Shown one piece after another: positions 6,996 to 15,496 of a stretch of 64,000 nucleotides of DNA (the stretch's first letter is position 1; the number at the start of each line of letters is the position of its first letter). The stretch comes from an uncultured candidate division WPS-2 bacterium (GTDB taxonomy: Bacteria > Vulcanimicrobiota > Vulcanimicrobiia > Vulcanimicrobiales > Vulcanimicrobiaceae). The notes beneath the pieces are model-generated. The model was not told where the DNA came from. It searched no databases and saw only the letters and a list, made by a program, of their open reading frames with translations. Where the stretch lies: positions 1 to 64,000 of the forward strand of contig CALEYW010000013.1 in NCBI GenBank assembly GCA_937927945.1, given 5' to 3'. A program made the translations under genes and the position numbers.

Positions 6996-9188
6996 ATGGC
7001 CTACGCGGCGAAGTGTCGTGTGATGCTGGCGCCTACCGAACTCCTCAATGACGTCCAGCGCGCGGCCGTCGAACATACTGATGGCCCCGTGCTGATCTTC
7101 GCGGGTGCTGGATCCGGAAAGACGCGTGTCCTCACGCACCGGATCGCCTATCTGCTCGAAGAGAAAAAGGTCTTCCCCGACCGGATCCTGGCGGTGACGT
7201 TCACCAACAAGGCGGCCGGCGAGATGAAGTCCCGTCTCGAGCGGATGGTCGGCGCTCCTGCCCGCGATCTATGGGTCGGCACCTTTCACGCCATGTGCGT
7301 GCGGATGCTGCGCCGCGACGGCAAGAAGATCGGCATCTCGCCGAACTTCGCGATCATGGACTCCGCCGACCAGCAGGCGATCGTCAAAGAAGTGATCGCC
7401 GATCTCGACTACGACGAGCGGCAGATCACGCCTGGCGCCGCGCTGGCCGAGATCTCGAAGGCGAAGAACAACCTGTGGTCGCCCGAGCAGTACGAGGAGA
7501 AGAACCCCTCGTTCGCCGGCGAGCGCTACGCCAACGTCTACCGTGAATACGACCGCCGCCTCGGCGAGTCGAACGGCCTCGACTTCGACGACCTGATCGC
7601 CAACGCGATCAAGCTGCTCGACGACGACGACGATGCACGCGCGCGCTATCAGAACAAGTTCAAGTACATCCTGGTCGACGAGTACCAGGACGTGAACTAC
7701 GCGCAGTATCGCCTCGTCGCGACGCTGGCCAAGGAGCACGGCAACATCACGGTCGTCGGCGACGACGACCAGTCGATCTACTCGTGGCGCGGCAGCGACT
7801 ACCGCATGATTCTGCGGTTCGAGGAAGATTTTCCGGGCGCGACCGTCTTCAAGCTGGAAGAGAATTACCGTTCGACCCAGACGATCCTGACCGCCGCGAA
7901 CGAGCTGATCGAGCAGAACGCGGGCCGTCATCCGAAGAAGCTGTTCACCAAGCGCGATGCGGGCGAACCGCTGACGGCGTTCCAGGCCGAGTCCGAGCGC
8001 GCCGAAGTGCGCTACGTGATGGAGAAGATCAAGGAGCACGTGCGCGAAGGCGCCGCGTACCGCGACTTCCTCGTGCTGTACCGCACCAACGCGCAGTCGC
8101 GCTACTTCGAAGAAGGCTTCCTCGCCGAAGGCATCCCCTACCGCGTCGTCGGCGGCGTCGGCTTCTACGCGCGCACCGAGGTCAAGGACATGCTGTCCTA
8201 CCTCCGCTACATCGTCAACCCGTCCGACGCGGTCGCGTTCCGCCGCATCGTCAACGTTCCGCGCCGTTCGATCGGTCAGCAGACGCTGGCGTCGCTGCTC
8301 GAAGCCGCGAACCAGTCGGGCGTCTCGGTCGGTCAAGCCGTGTTCGACTCGAACCTGCTCAAGCGCGCGGTGCCGAAGAAGCAGCGCGAGCTCGAGCGCT
8401 TCGCTGAGCTGATCAACGACCTGCGCGAGAAGGCTGCGTCCTTCTCGGTCAGCGAGCTGCTCGTTGCGGTGATGGAAGAATCCGGCTACCTGCGCGAGCT
8501 CCAGGCCGACGAGACGGCCGAAGGGCGCGCGCGCATCGAGAACCTGCAGGAGCTGGTCGGCGTCGCCCGCGAGTTCGAGCAGAATCCCGAAACGGGCAGC
8601 ACGATCGACGACTTCCTCTCGAACATCGCCTTGATCAGCGACATCGACACGCTCGACCCCGAGTCGTCGTTCGTGACGCTGATGACGATGCACGCGGCGA
8701 AGGGCCTCGAGTTCCCGATCGTCTTCCTGACCGGCCTCGAAGAGGGCGTCTTCCCGCACACGCGCGCGCTCACCGACATGACCGAGCTCGAAGAAGAGCG
8801 CCGTCTCGCCTACGTCGGCGTGACGCGCGCGATGGATCGCCTCTACCTCTCGTTCGCCGCGCGGCGCACGCTCTTCGGCAACACGTTTTCGCATCCGAAG
8901 TCGCGCTTCATCGAAGAGATGCCCTCGGTCGAAGCGATCGGCGGCGTCGGCATCGGGCCGCGTCCCGGCGGCGGCCGCTGGCGCGAAGTCTCGATCCACG
9001 AGAACGCCGGCGCGGGTGTCGGGATGGATCTCAACCCGGGCGAAAAGGTCCGTCATCCCAAGTGGGGCGAGGGCACCGTGGTCGACGTCGCGGGCGCCGG
9101 CGGCGACGGTCTGCTCACGATCAACTTCCCCAACGTCGGCCAGAAAATGGTCATGCTCAAATACGCGCCGCTGGAGAAAGTGGTCTAG
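6996..9188 (+). CDS. pcrA: ATP-dependent DNA helicase PcrA/UvrD
   Basis: A 730-residue superfamily 1A 3'-5' helicase used in nucleotide excision repair and clearing replication conflicts. Walker A (FAGAGSGKT) is near residue 40. The other canonical motifs are AVTFTNKAA, the DEYQD Walker B box, GDDDQSIYSWRGS, LEENYRS, TMHAAKGLEFPIVF and VGVTRA. The C-terminal tail (GEKVRHPKWGEGTVVDV) is the RNA-polymerase-binding Tudor-like domain typical of PcrA. Start is ATG 6996 or ATG 7023; the conserved region begins just after the second. A conserved leader element lies between this gene and dapB. Confidence 0.95.
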   Translation: MAYAAKCRVMLAPTELLNDVQRAAVEHTDGPVLIFAGAGSGKTRVLTHRIAYLLEEKKVFPDRILAVTFTNKAAGEMKSRLERMVGAPARDLWVGTFHAMCVRMLRRDGKKIGISPNFAIMDSADQQAIVKEVIADLDYDERQITPGAALAEISKAKNNLWSPEQYEEKNPSFAGERYANVYREYDRRLGESNGLDFDDLIANAIKLLDDDDDARARYQNKFKYILVDEYQDVNYAQYRLVATLAKEHGNITVVGDDDQSIYSWRGSDYRMILRFEEDFPGATVFKLEENYRSTQTILTAANELIEQNAGRHPKKLFTKRDAGEPLTAFQAESERAEVRYVMEKIKEHVREGAAYRDFLVLYRTNAQSRYFEEGFLAEGIPYRVVGGVGFYARTEVKDMLSYLRYIVNPSDAVAFRRIVNVPRRSIGQQTLASLLEAANQSGVSVGQAVFDSNLLKRAVPKKQRELERFAELINDLREKAASFSVSELLVAVMEESGYLRELQADETAEGRARIENLQELVGVAREFEQNPETGSTIDDFLSNIALISDIDTLDPESSFVTLMTMHAAKGLEFPIVFLTGLEEGVFPHTRALTDMTELEEERRLAYVGVTRAMDRLYLSFAARRTLFGNTFSHPKSRFIEEMPSVEAIGGVGIGPRPGGGRWREVSIHENAGAGVGMDLNPGEKVRHPKWGEGTVVDVAGAGGDGLLTINFPNVGQKMVMLKYAPLEKVV

Positions 9189-9200
9189 AGCGCAAACGGT

Positions 9201-9314
9201 GATGGACCGAGCGCAGAGTAACAGCGCCCGGCCCCTTACGACGATGCGAGGTCGGATGTGGGGGCCCCGCGGTGCGCAGCACCGTGGGGGGCGCGTAGCC
9301 TGGGGCGGAGCGCC
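9201..9314 (+). promoter_or_regulatory. Structured intercistronic leader element, copy A (upstream of dapB)
   Basis: This 114-nt element has two relatives in the window, before holA and purC. It starts GATGGACCGAGCGCAG 12 nt after the pcrA stop and ends GGAGCGCC directly before the GTG of dapB. Shared blocks are GATGGACCGAG, GCGAGGTCG, a run of G into CCCC, a hairpin (here CCCCGCGGTGC, loop GCA, GCACCGTGGGG), and a second hairpin whose GGCGC arm pairs with the GCGCC next to the Shine-Dalgarno GGAG. The hairpin sequence differs between copies while pairing is kept, which points to a functional RNA. The ligand or role is unknown. Confidence 0.75.
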
Positions 9315-10001
9315 GTGAAAATTGGCGTCGCCGGCGCGCTCGGGAGATTGGGGCGCGTGGCTTGTGCTGCGGTTGAAGCCCAGGAAGATCTCGAGCTTAC
9401 CGCTACGTTTGCGCGCGGAGACGATCTCCGCGCGTTTGCGGCGTCCGGTCTCGACGTCATCGTCGATTGTACCGTGTATCCGGTGACGCTCGACGTCGCG
9501 CGCGCGGCGCTCGACGCGGGCGTACCGGTGGTGATCGGTGCGACCGGGTGGAGTGACGACGAGCTCCGCGTCCTCGCGGCTCGCAGCGAGGAGACCGGCG
9601 TCCCCGCGATGTTCGTTCCGAACTTTTCGTTCGGCGCGGTGCTGATGATGCGCTTCGCGGCGCAGGCGGCACGCGTCATCCCCCGTGCGGAGATCATCGA
9701 ATTGCATCACGACGCGAAGCGCGACGCGCCCAGCGGAACCGCCAAACTGACGGCGCAGCGCATCCACGAGGCCGGCGCGCCGCTGCCGCCGATCCACAGC
9801 GTTCGCCTCCCCGGGCTGCTCGCGCACCAGGAGACGATCTTCGGCGGTACCGGCGAGACGCTCACCCTGCGCCACGACTCGCTCTCGCGCGAGTCGTTCG
9901 GCCCCGGAATCATCGCGGCCGTCCGCGCGGTGCGCAACCAAACCGGGCTCGTGATCGGTCTCGACGCCATCGTGAACGAAAAGCTCGCGGCATGCGACTA
10001 G
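9315..10001 (+). CDS. dapB: 4-hydroxy-tetrahydrodipicolinate reductase
   Basis: A 228-residue enzyme that reduces 4-hydroxy-tetrahydrodipicolinate with NAD(P)H in diaminopimelate/lysine synthesis. The nucleotide-binding start is KIGVAGALGRLGR; GATGW and the substrate/catalytic signature ELHHDAKRDAPSGTAK are intact. GTG 9315 follows GGAG by 4 nt at the end of the leader element. The gene overlaps asd by 10 bp and begins a four-gene lysine/DAP operon. Confidence 0.95.
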   Translation: MKIGVAGALGRLGRVACAAVEAQEDLELTATFARGDDLRAFAASGLDVIVDCTVYPVTLDVARAALDAGVPVVIGATGWSDDELRVLAARSEETGVPAMFVPNFSFGAVLMMRFAAQAARVIPRAEIIELHHDAKRDAPSGTAKLTAQRIHEAGAPLPPIHSVRLPGLLAHQETIFGGTGETLTLRHDSLSRESFGPGIIAAVRAVRNQTGLVIGLDAIVNEKLAACD

Positions 10002-10999
10002 CGGTCATCGGCGCGACCGGCGTCGTCGGCGGAACGATCCTGCGCGTGCTCGACGAGCGCCGCATCGCGATCGACGAACTGCTGGCGTACGCGTCGCGCG
10101 AGCGGCCCGAGGGGCTGTCGTTTCGCGGAAAGACCGTACCGATCGCGGCCGCGACGCGTGAACGGCTGTTCGCTGACCGGCCGGACGTCGCGTTCTTCGC
10201 GTCGAGCGACGACGCCAGCGCGGAGCTCGCCGAGTCGCTGGTCGAAGCGGGCATCGTCGTCATCGACAACACCTCGACGTTCCGGCTCGCCCTGCACGTT
10301 CCGCTGGTCATCCCCGAGGTGAACCCGCATGCGATCCGCGCGGACGACCGGCTCTTCCCGGTCGCGAACTGCACCGCGATCGTGCTGACCGTGGCGCTCG
10401 CGCCGCTCGACCGCGCGGTCGGGTTGCGCTCGGTGCGCGTCGCGACCTATCAAGCGGTGAGCGGAGCCGGCCGGGCCGGGCTCGATGCGCTCGCGGCGGA
10501 AGAGGGCGGAGCCGAACCGGGGACGACCTTCGCGGCGCCGATCCATCGCAACGTCGTCCCGCAGGTCGGCTCGTACGACGGCGACGGCGACACCGGGGAA
10601 GAGCAAAAGGTCGTCGCCGAGACGCGCAAGATGCTCAACCGTCCGGACCTGCGCATCGCGGCAACGACCGTGCGCGTGCCGGTGATGCGCGCGCACAGCG
10701 AGGCGGTGTTCTTTCGCACCGAACGGGCGACCGACGTTCGCGAACTCGGTGAGGCGCTGCGCAACGCACCGGGTGTCGTCTTTCACGAACGCGGCATCGT
10801 AACGCCGCGCGACGTCGAAGACACGGACCTCGTGCACGTTGCGCGGCTGCGTCCCGAACCCGACGATCCGACCGGCACGCGCTTCCAGATGTGGGTCGTC
10901 GGCGACCAACTGCGCAAAGGCGCCGCGACCAACGGCGTGCAGATCCTCGAGCTTCTCATATCCCAAGGCCGCTTCGCTCCCACGCAGGTCCCAACGTGA
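9992..10999 (+). CDS. asd: Aspartate-semialdehyde dehydrogenase
   Basis: A 335-residue enzyme that reduces aspartyl phosphate to aspartate semialdehyde with NADPH. The N-terminal Rossmann motif is VIGATGVVGG. The catalytic cysteine lies in PVANCTAIVL, and QAVSGAGRAG is the phosphate/active-site region. It begins inside the end of dapB (10-bp overlap) and its TGA overlaps the GTG of lysC (GTGA), so all are translationally coupled. It feeds DAP, lysine, methionine and threonine synthesis. Confidence 0.95.
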   Translation: MRLAVIGATGVVGGTILRVLDERRIAIDELLAYASRERPEGLSFRGKTVPIAAATRERLFADRPDVAFFASSDDASAELAESLVEAGIVVIDNTSTFRLALHVPLVIPEVNPHAIRADDRLFPVANCTAIVLTVALAPLDRAVGLRSVRVATYQAVSGAGRAGLDALAAEEGGAEPGTTFAAPIHRNVVPQVGSYDGDGDTGEEQKVVAETRKMLNRPDLRIAATTVRVPVMRAHSEAVFFRTERATDVRELGEALRNAPGVVFHERGIVTPRDVEDTDLVHVARLRPEPDDPTGTRFQMWVVGDQLRKGAATNGVQILELLISQGRFAPTQVPT

Positions 11000-12210
11000 A
11001 CGTCACGGTTATCAAGTTCGGCGGGTCGTCGCTCGCGACGCAGGAGCTGCGAGAGGTTGCGGCTTCGCGGGTGCTCGATGCGGTGCGGCGCGGCGACAAA
11101 CCCGTCGTCGTGTGTTCGGCGATCGGGCGGACGCCGGAGCCGTATGCGACCGACTCGCTTTCGGCGTTGCTCGGGCCGGTGCGGAACGGGCCGAACCGCG
11201 ATCTGCTGCTCGCCTGCGGCGAGACGATCTCGTGCGCGGTGTTCGCCGAATTGCTGACCTCGCTCGGCTTTCAAGCGCAGGCGATGACCGGATTTCAGGC
11301 CGGCATCGTCACCGACGAGAAGTTCGGCGACGCGGAGATTCAGAGCGTCGACCCGGAGCCGATTCGTGCGCTGATCGCGGCCGGCATCATTCCGGTCGTC
11401 ACCGGCTTTCAAGGCGGCACGCGATCGGGTGCGACGACGACGCTCGGACGCGGCGGGAGCGATCTCACCGCGGTCGCGCTCGGCGACGCGCTCGGAGCCT
11501 CAGCGGTCGAGATCTACACCGACGTCTCGGGCGTGATGACGTCCGATCCGCGCCGCGTCGCCGGGGCGCACGCGCTCGACCGGGTCACGCAGGCCGAGAT
11601 GGTCGAGCTGGCGGGCAACGGCGCCAAGATCATGCACCACAAGGCCGCCGAACTGGCGCACGCGACCGCGACGCCGTACGTCGTCAAGGGCCTGCGCAGC
11701 AACGTCGGGACGACGATCGACGATACGGCGCCGGTCGATCCAGACCGTCCGGTCACCGGCCTCGCGATCATCGCCGACGTCACGTTCTGCCGCATCATCC
11801 AAGGGCTCACCGATGACCTCGAGCGCTCGGACGTCGACCGCGACGTGCTCGGCCGCATCGCCGAACACGGCATCTCGATCGACATGATCAACGTCAACGA
11901 CGCCGGCGTGTTCTTCATCTGCGACGACGAGGCGGCGGAACGGGTCCGGCCGGCGCTCAGCGACTTGAACTTGGCCCTGCGGATGCGACCGCACTGCGCC
12001 AAGATCTCGATCGTCGGCGCCGGCATGCGCGGGACGTCGGGCGTCATGTATCGCGTGGTCAAGACGATCACCGATGCCGGCGTCGAGATCATCCATTCGA
12101 CCGACTCGAACATCACGATCTCCATCCTCGTCCCGGCCGATCAGGCGGTGAAGGCGGAGCAGGCATTGCACGACACGTTCGGACTCGGACGCGGAGCGGT
12201 GGCGCGATGA
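10996..12210 (+). CDS. lysC: Aspartate kinase
   Basis: A 404-residue kinase that phosphorylates aspartate, the first step of the aspartate pathway. The N-terminus VIKFGGSSL is the kinase signature; VTGFQGGTRSGATTTLGRGG and the substrate motif EIYTDVSGVMTSDPR follow. Two C-terminal ACT domains (from about residue 265) contain SIDMINVNDAGVFF and SIVGAGMRGTSGV, which suggests feedback control by lysine or threonine. GTG 10996 overlaps the asd stop by 4 nt, and the end overlaps dapA (ATGA). Confidence 0.95.
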   Translation: MNVTVIKFGGSSLATQELREVAASRVLDAVRRGDKPVVVCSAIGRTPEPYATDSLSALLGPVRNGPNRDLLLACGETISCAVFAELLTSLGFQAQAMTGFQAGIVTDEKFGDAEIQSVDPEPIRALIAAGIIPVVTGFQGGTRSGATTTLGRGGSDLTAVALGDALGASAVEIYTDVSGVMTSDPRRVAGAHALDRVTQAEMVELAGNGAKIMHHKAAELAHATATPYVVKGLRSNVGTTIDDTAPVDPDRPVTGLAIIADVTFCRIIQGLTDDLERSDVDRDVLGRIAEHGISIDMINVNDAGVFFICDDEAAERVRPALSDLNLALRMRPHCAKISIVGAGMRGTSGVMYRVVKTITDAGVEIIHSTDSNITISILVPADQAVKAEQALHDTFGLGRGAVAR

Positions 12211-13091
12211 AGTCGCTCGGCCGCATTCTGACCGCCATGGTGACGCCGTACGACCAAGACGGCGAGGTCGACGTCGTCGAAGCGGCGCGCATCGCAAGGT
12301 TTCTGGTCGCGCGCGGCAACGACGGCGTCGTCGTCGCGGGCTCGACCGGCGAGGGGAACGCGCTCGAGAACGAGGAGAAGCTCGCGCTGTTCGCCGGGGT
12401 GAAGGCGGGTCTGGGCTCCGACGGCGTCGTCATCGCCGGCACGACCGGCCCCAACACGCGGCAGTCGATCGCGCTGACGAAACAGGCGGCGGAGACCGGC
12501 GTCGACGCCATCCTCGCGACCGTTCCGGCGTACGTCAAGCCGACCCAAGAGGGGATGCTTCAGCACTTCGGCGCGATCGCCGAGTCGACCTCGCTGCCGA
12601 TCGTGATCTACAACGTCCCCGGCCGCACCGCGTCGAACATGCTGCCCGCGACGTTCACCGAACTTTGCCGGCGCCACGCGAACGTCGTCGGCATCAAAGA
12701 GTCGACCGGCGACGTGAACCAGTTCACCGCGATCTTGAACGAGCGGACGCGCGAGGACGTCACGTTCTGGTCGGGTGACGACTACATCTTTCTTCCGTCG
12801 CTCGCGATCGGCGGCTACGGGCTCATCAGCGTCGCCGGGCACCTGTGCGGCCGCGAGCTGCGGGCGATGGCGGAGGCCGTCGACCGCGGCGACGTCGCGG
12901 CGGCTGCCAAGATCCACCGCGAGCTCGCGCCGCTGATCGCGGGCCTGTTCACGATCAGCAATCCGATCCCGGTGAAGTGGGCGATGGAAACGTGCGGCTT
13001 CACGGTGGGTCCGTGCCGTTCGCCGATGGGTCCGATGCCTGCCGCGCTCAAGGCCGCGCTCGAGCCGCTCGTCGCGCCGTTTCGCCCGTAG
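12207..13091 (+). CDS. dapA: 4-hydroxy-tetrahydrodipicolinate synthase
   Basis: A 294-residue TIM-barrel aldolase that condenses aspartate semialdehyde with pyruvate. GSTGEGNALENEEK is the substrate loop, VIYNVPGRT holds the catalytic tyrosine, and GIKESTGD carries the Schiff-base lysine. Length is standard. It is coupled to lysC by an ATGA overlap, and its TAG shares a base with the next gene's GTG. Confidence 0.95.
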   Translation: MKSLGRILTAMVTPYDQDGEVDVVEAARIARFLVARGNDGVVVAGSTGEGNALENEEKLALFAGVKAGLGSDGVVIAGTTGPNTRQSIALTKQAAETGVDAILATVPAYVKPTQEGMLQHFGAIAESTSLPIVIYNVPGRTASNMLPATFTELCRRHANVVGIKESTGDVNQFTAILNERTREDVTFWSGDDYIFLPSLAIGGYGLISVAGHLCGRELRAMAEAVDRGDVAAAAKIHRELAPLIAGLFTISNPIPVKWAMETCGFTVGPCRSPMGPMPAALKAALEPLVAPFRP

Positions 13092-13837
13092 TGACCATCC
13101 TCGGTTGCCGGGTCGATGCCGTCGGCCGTGACGAAGCGGTCTCGCGTATCGCGCAGCTCGCGAATGCGGGCGGGGCGTCGGTCGTCGTGACGCTCGGCGT
13201 CGAGATGGTGATGGCCGCGCAGCGGAACGACGCGTTTCGGCGCGTGGTGAACGGTGCCGCGCTGGTCACCTGCGATACGATCGGACTGCTGCTCGCGTCG
13301 CGCGTGCGCGGCGGGCCGCTGCGCGAGCGGGTGACCGGCGTCGCGCTGGTCGATGCGCTCGCGGCGCGTTCGGCATCGCTCGGCGACGTGCGGCTGTACC
13401 TGCTCGGCGGCAGCGGCGACACGGCGCAGCGGGCAGCCGAGGCATTGCGAGCCGCGTATCCCGGGGTCGCGATCGCCGGTGCGCGCGACGGCTATTTCCG
13501 CGACGACGAGCGCGCCGCTGTGGCGGCCGCAATTCGGGCGAGCGGCGCGAACGTGCTGCTCGCGGGTCTGGGCTCGCCGAAGCAGGAGCTGTGGCTCGCG
13601 CAGTGGCTGGGAGCGACGGGGTGCGGCGTGGGGATCGGCATCGGCGGGGTGCTCGACGTCTTCGCCGGCAACGTCGTGCGGGCGCCGGCGGCCTTCCAGC
13701 GCACCGGCTTGGAATGGGCGTATCGCTTGGCGAAGGAGCCGCGTCGCTGGCGGCGCCAGCTGGCGCTCCCGCGCTTTGCCGTCGCGGCACTTGCGGAGAC
13801 GCTTGGCGCGCATAAAGAAGGGAACACTCGAGGTTGA
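13091..13837 (+). CDS. WecG/TagA/CpsF family glycosyltransferase
   Basis: A 248-residue GT26 transferase. Diagnostic segments are VVVTLGVEMVMAAQRND, VTCDTIGLLLASR, YLLGGSGDTAQRAAEAL, LLAGLGSPKQELWLAQW and GIGGVLDVFAGNVVRAPA. Family members add N-acetylmannosamine or its uronate to an undecaprenyl-linked acceptor at the inner membrane, for cell-surface polysaccharide. The GTG start overlaps the dapA stop by 1 base. Standing at the end of the DAP operon and before a sugar nucleotidyltransferase, it links peptidoglycan-precursor and surface-glycan genes. The true donor is not determined. Confidence 0.88.
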   Translation: MTILGCRVDAVGRDEAVSRIAQLANAGGASVVVTLGVEMVMAAQRNDAFRRVVNGAALVTCDTIGLLLASRVRGGPLRERVTGVALVDALAARSASLGDVRLYLLGGSGDTAQRAAEALRAAYPGVAIAGARDGYFRDDERAAVAAAIRASGANVLLAGLGSPKQELWLAQWLGATGCGVGIGIGGVLDVFAGNVVRAPAAFQRTGLEWAYRLAKEPRRWRRQLALPRFAVAALAETLGAHKEGNTRG

Positions 13838-13856
13838 TGTTCTGTACGGTGCGTCT

Positions 13857-14885
13857 GTGCGTGCGATGATCCTCGCGGGTGGAATGTCCACCCGCCTCTA
13901 TCCGCTCACGAAAGAAGTTCCCAAGCCTCTGGTTCCCGTCGTCGGCGAACCGATCAGCGGCCACGTGATGCGCTGGCTGGCGTCGCACGGGTTCGAAGAC
14001 GTCGCGATGAACGTGTTCTATCTTGCCGACTCGGTCGAGGCCGCGTTCGGCGACGGCAGTCGTTACGGCGTGAAGCTCCACTATCTGCGCGAACCGCGGC
14101 TGACCGGCAGCGCCGGCGGCCTCAAGCAGATGGAAGGCTGGTTCGACGAGACGTTCGTCGTCGTCGGCTGCGATGATCTGACGACCGCGGATCTCGGTGC
14201 CGTGATTCGCTTTCACCGCGAGCGCGGTGCGCTCGCGACGATCGGGCTGATCGAAGCCGACGAGGTCGACCAGTACGGCGTCGTGATTCTCGAGAGCGAC
14301 GGCCGCATCCGCGAATTTCAAGAGAAGCCGGCGAAGGGAACCGAGCGCTCGAAACTCGTCAACACCGGGATCTACGTCTTCGAGCCTGCGATCTTCGACC
14401 GCATTCCCGCCGAGACGTTCTACGACTTCGGCAAACAGGTGTTTCCCGAACTGCTGGCCGACGGGCTGCCGTTCTACGGAATGCACCTCGAGGGCGCGTA
14501 CTGGCGCGACGTCGGCACGCCGGATGAGTATCGGCGCGCAACCGCGGACGTGCTGGACGGCCGCGTCGTGATATCGGGGGCGCGCGCGACGGGCGTTCCG
14601 TCCGGCGTCCGCGTTCCGGCCGACGCGCGCATCGACGCCAACGTCCGCATCGGCGATCGAGTCACGCTCGGAAACGGCGTGCGTATCGTGGGACCGAGCG
14701 TGGTCGGCGACGACGCCGTGCTCGAAGACGGTGCCGCGCTCGAACGCACCATCGTGTGGAACCGCGCGCGCATCGGAGCGCGCGCGACCCTGCGCGACGC
14801 AATCGTCGGCGAAGGCTACACCGTCGACGACGACACGACGCTCATCGAAGCCATTGTCGCAAACGAGCCCATCGCCTCAACGTAA
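13857..14885 (+). CDS. Sugar-phosphate nucleotidyltransferase with left-handed beta-helix
   Basis: A 342-residue nucleotidyltransferase. The N-terminus RAMILAGGMSTRLYPLTKEV is the nucleotide-binding loop; FVVVGCDDLTTADLG, FQEKPAKG and NTGIYVF follow. A C-terminal hexapeptide-repeat domain begins near residue 240. GTG 13857 gives the usual RAMILAGG start; ATG 13866 is the alternative. It is a paralogue of the enzyme at 1438 and probably supplies the sugar for the transferase just upstream. The specific sugar (glucose, mannose or another) is not clear. Confidence 0.85.
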   Translation: MRAMILAGGMSTRLYPLTKEVPKPLVPVVGEPISGHVMRWLASHGFEDVAMNVFYLADSVEAAFGDGSRYGVKLHYLREPRLTGSAGGLKQMEGWFDETFVVVGCDDLTTADLGAVIRFHRERGALATIGLIEADEVDQYGVVILESDGRIREFQEKPAKGTERSKLVNTGIYVFEPAIFDRIPAETFYDFGKQVFPELLADGLPFYGMHLEGAYWRDVGTPDEYRRATADVLDGRVVISGARATGVPSGVRVPADARIDANVRIGDRVTLGNGVRIVGPSVVGDDAVLEDGAALERTIVWNRARIGARATLRDAIVGEGYTVDDDTTLIEAIVANEPIAST

Positions 14886-14928
14886 CTACGCCGTCACCCC
14901 GCTCGGGGTGAGGGCGTGGGGTATCGCA

Positions 14929-15270
14929 TCAGGTGGCGACGCGTTCGGCGAGGCGGAAGCCGGTGAAGAGAAAGCGTGCCTTACCGTCGTTCGCGAACTC
15001 GGTGAAGCCGACGACGCTCGTCGTGCCGTAGGGCTGATCTTCGGCGAGGAAGCGGTGATCGTCGATGGGCCGCAGGACCAGATGGTGGTCGGGAAGGTCG
15101 CCGAGGCTGTCGTTGTTGCGTTGCGTCACCGTCGCGCGCAGGGCTCCGTCGGACGGGGTCACGACGATGCGGCTCATATACGTCTCGTAGGCTCCGGCGA
15201 AGCGCGCGGCGTCGACCGGCAGAGCCGAATTCGCGTCGGGTTTCATCGGGATGCGCGCGTCGCCGAGCGC
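14929..15270 (-). pseudogene. C-terminal remnant, possibly of a beta-lactamase-family serine hydrolase
   Basis: About 105 residues on the minus strand (ARFAGAYETYMSRIVVTPSD and onwards, ending LFTGFRLAERVAT) look like the beta-rich domain that follows the catalytic domain in class-C-beta-lactamase-like hydrolases. There is no catalytic domain: upstream the sequence changes abruptly into an unrelated plus-strand fragment near 15250. The assignment rests on general resemblance, so it is weak. Confidence 0.35.
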
Positions 15271-15393
15271 TTGGCATCACTCGGCGTCGACTTCCGCGTG
15301 ACCCAGATGGTCGACGTGAACAACGGGGTCCACGCGATGATCCCCAAGTCGATGTTCGCGCCCGACTACCGCAAGACGATCGCCCTCGCCTAG
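15246..15393 (+). pseudogene. Unidentified gene remnant
   Basis: A plus-strand frame reads ERLASLGVDFRVTQMVDVNN then GVHAMIPKSMFAPDYRKTIA before a stop at 15393. It reads like real protein but has no start, and it abuts the opposite-strand remnant. I do not recognise the family. From 15394 to 15496 I see no gene. The pocket from 14886 to 15496 therefore looks like decayed sequence. Confidence 0.3.
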
Positions 15394-15496
15394 CTGCAGA
15401 AGCGGTTCTTCCTCACGCGCGTAACGGACGACAGAGGCCGGCTTCCGTGTGACCGCCCTCATGCGACGCGGCTTCCGGATATTGAGATCAGGCCAG

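Noticed and set aside
9201..9314. Leader element as a T-box riboswitch
   Set aside because: GATGGACCGAG recalls the T-box sequence only loosely; there is no specifier-loop layout or terminator/antiterminator pair, and two of the three downstream genes are not amino-acid related.
7269..9941. 890-codon minus-strand open frame opposite pcrA and dapB
   Set aside because: It is the antisense of well-supported genes, has skewed composition and no recognisable motif. High GC produces such frames.
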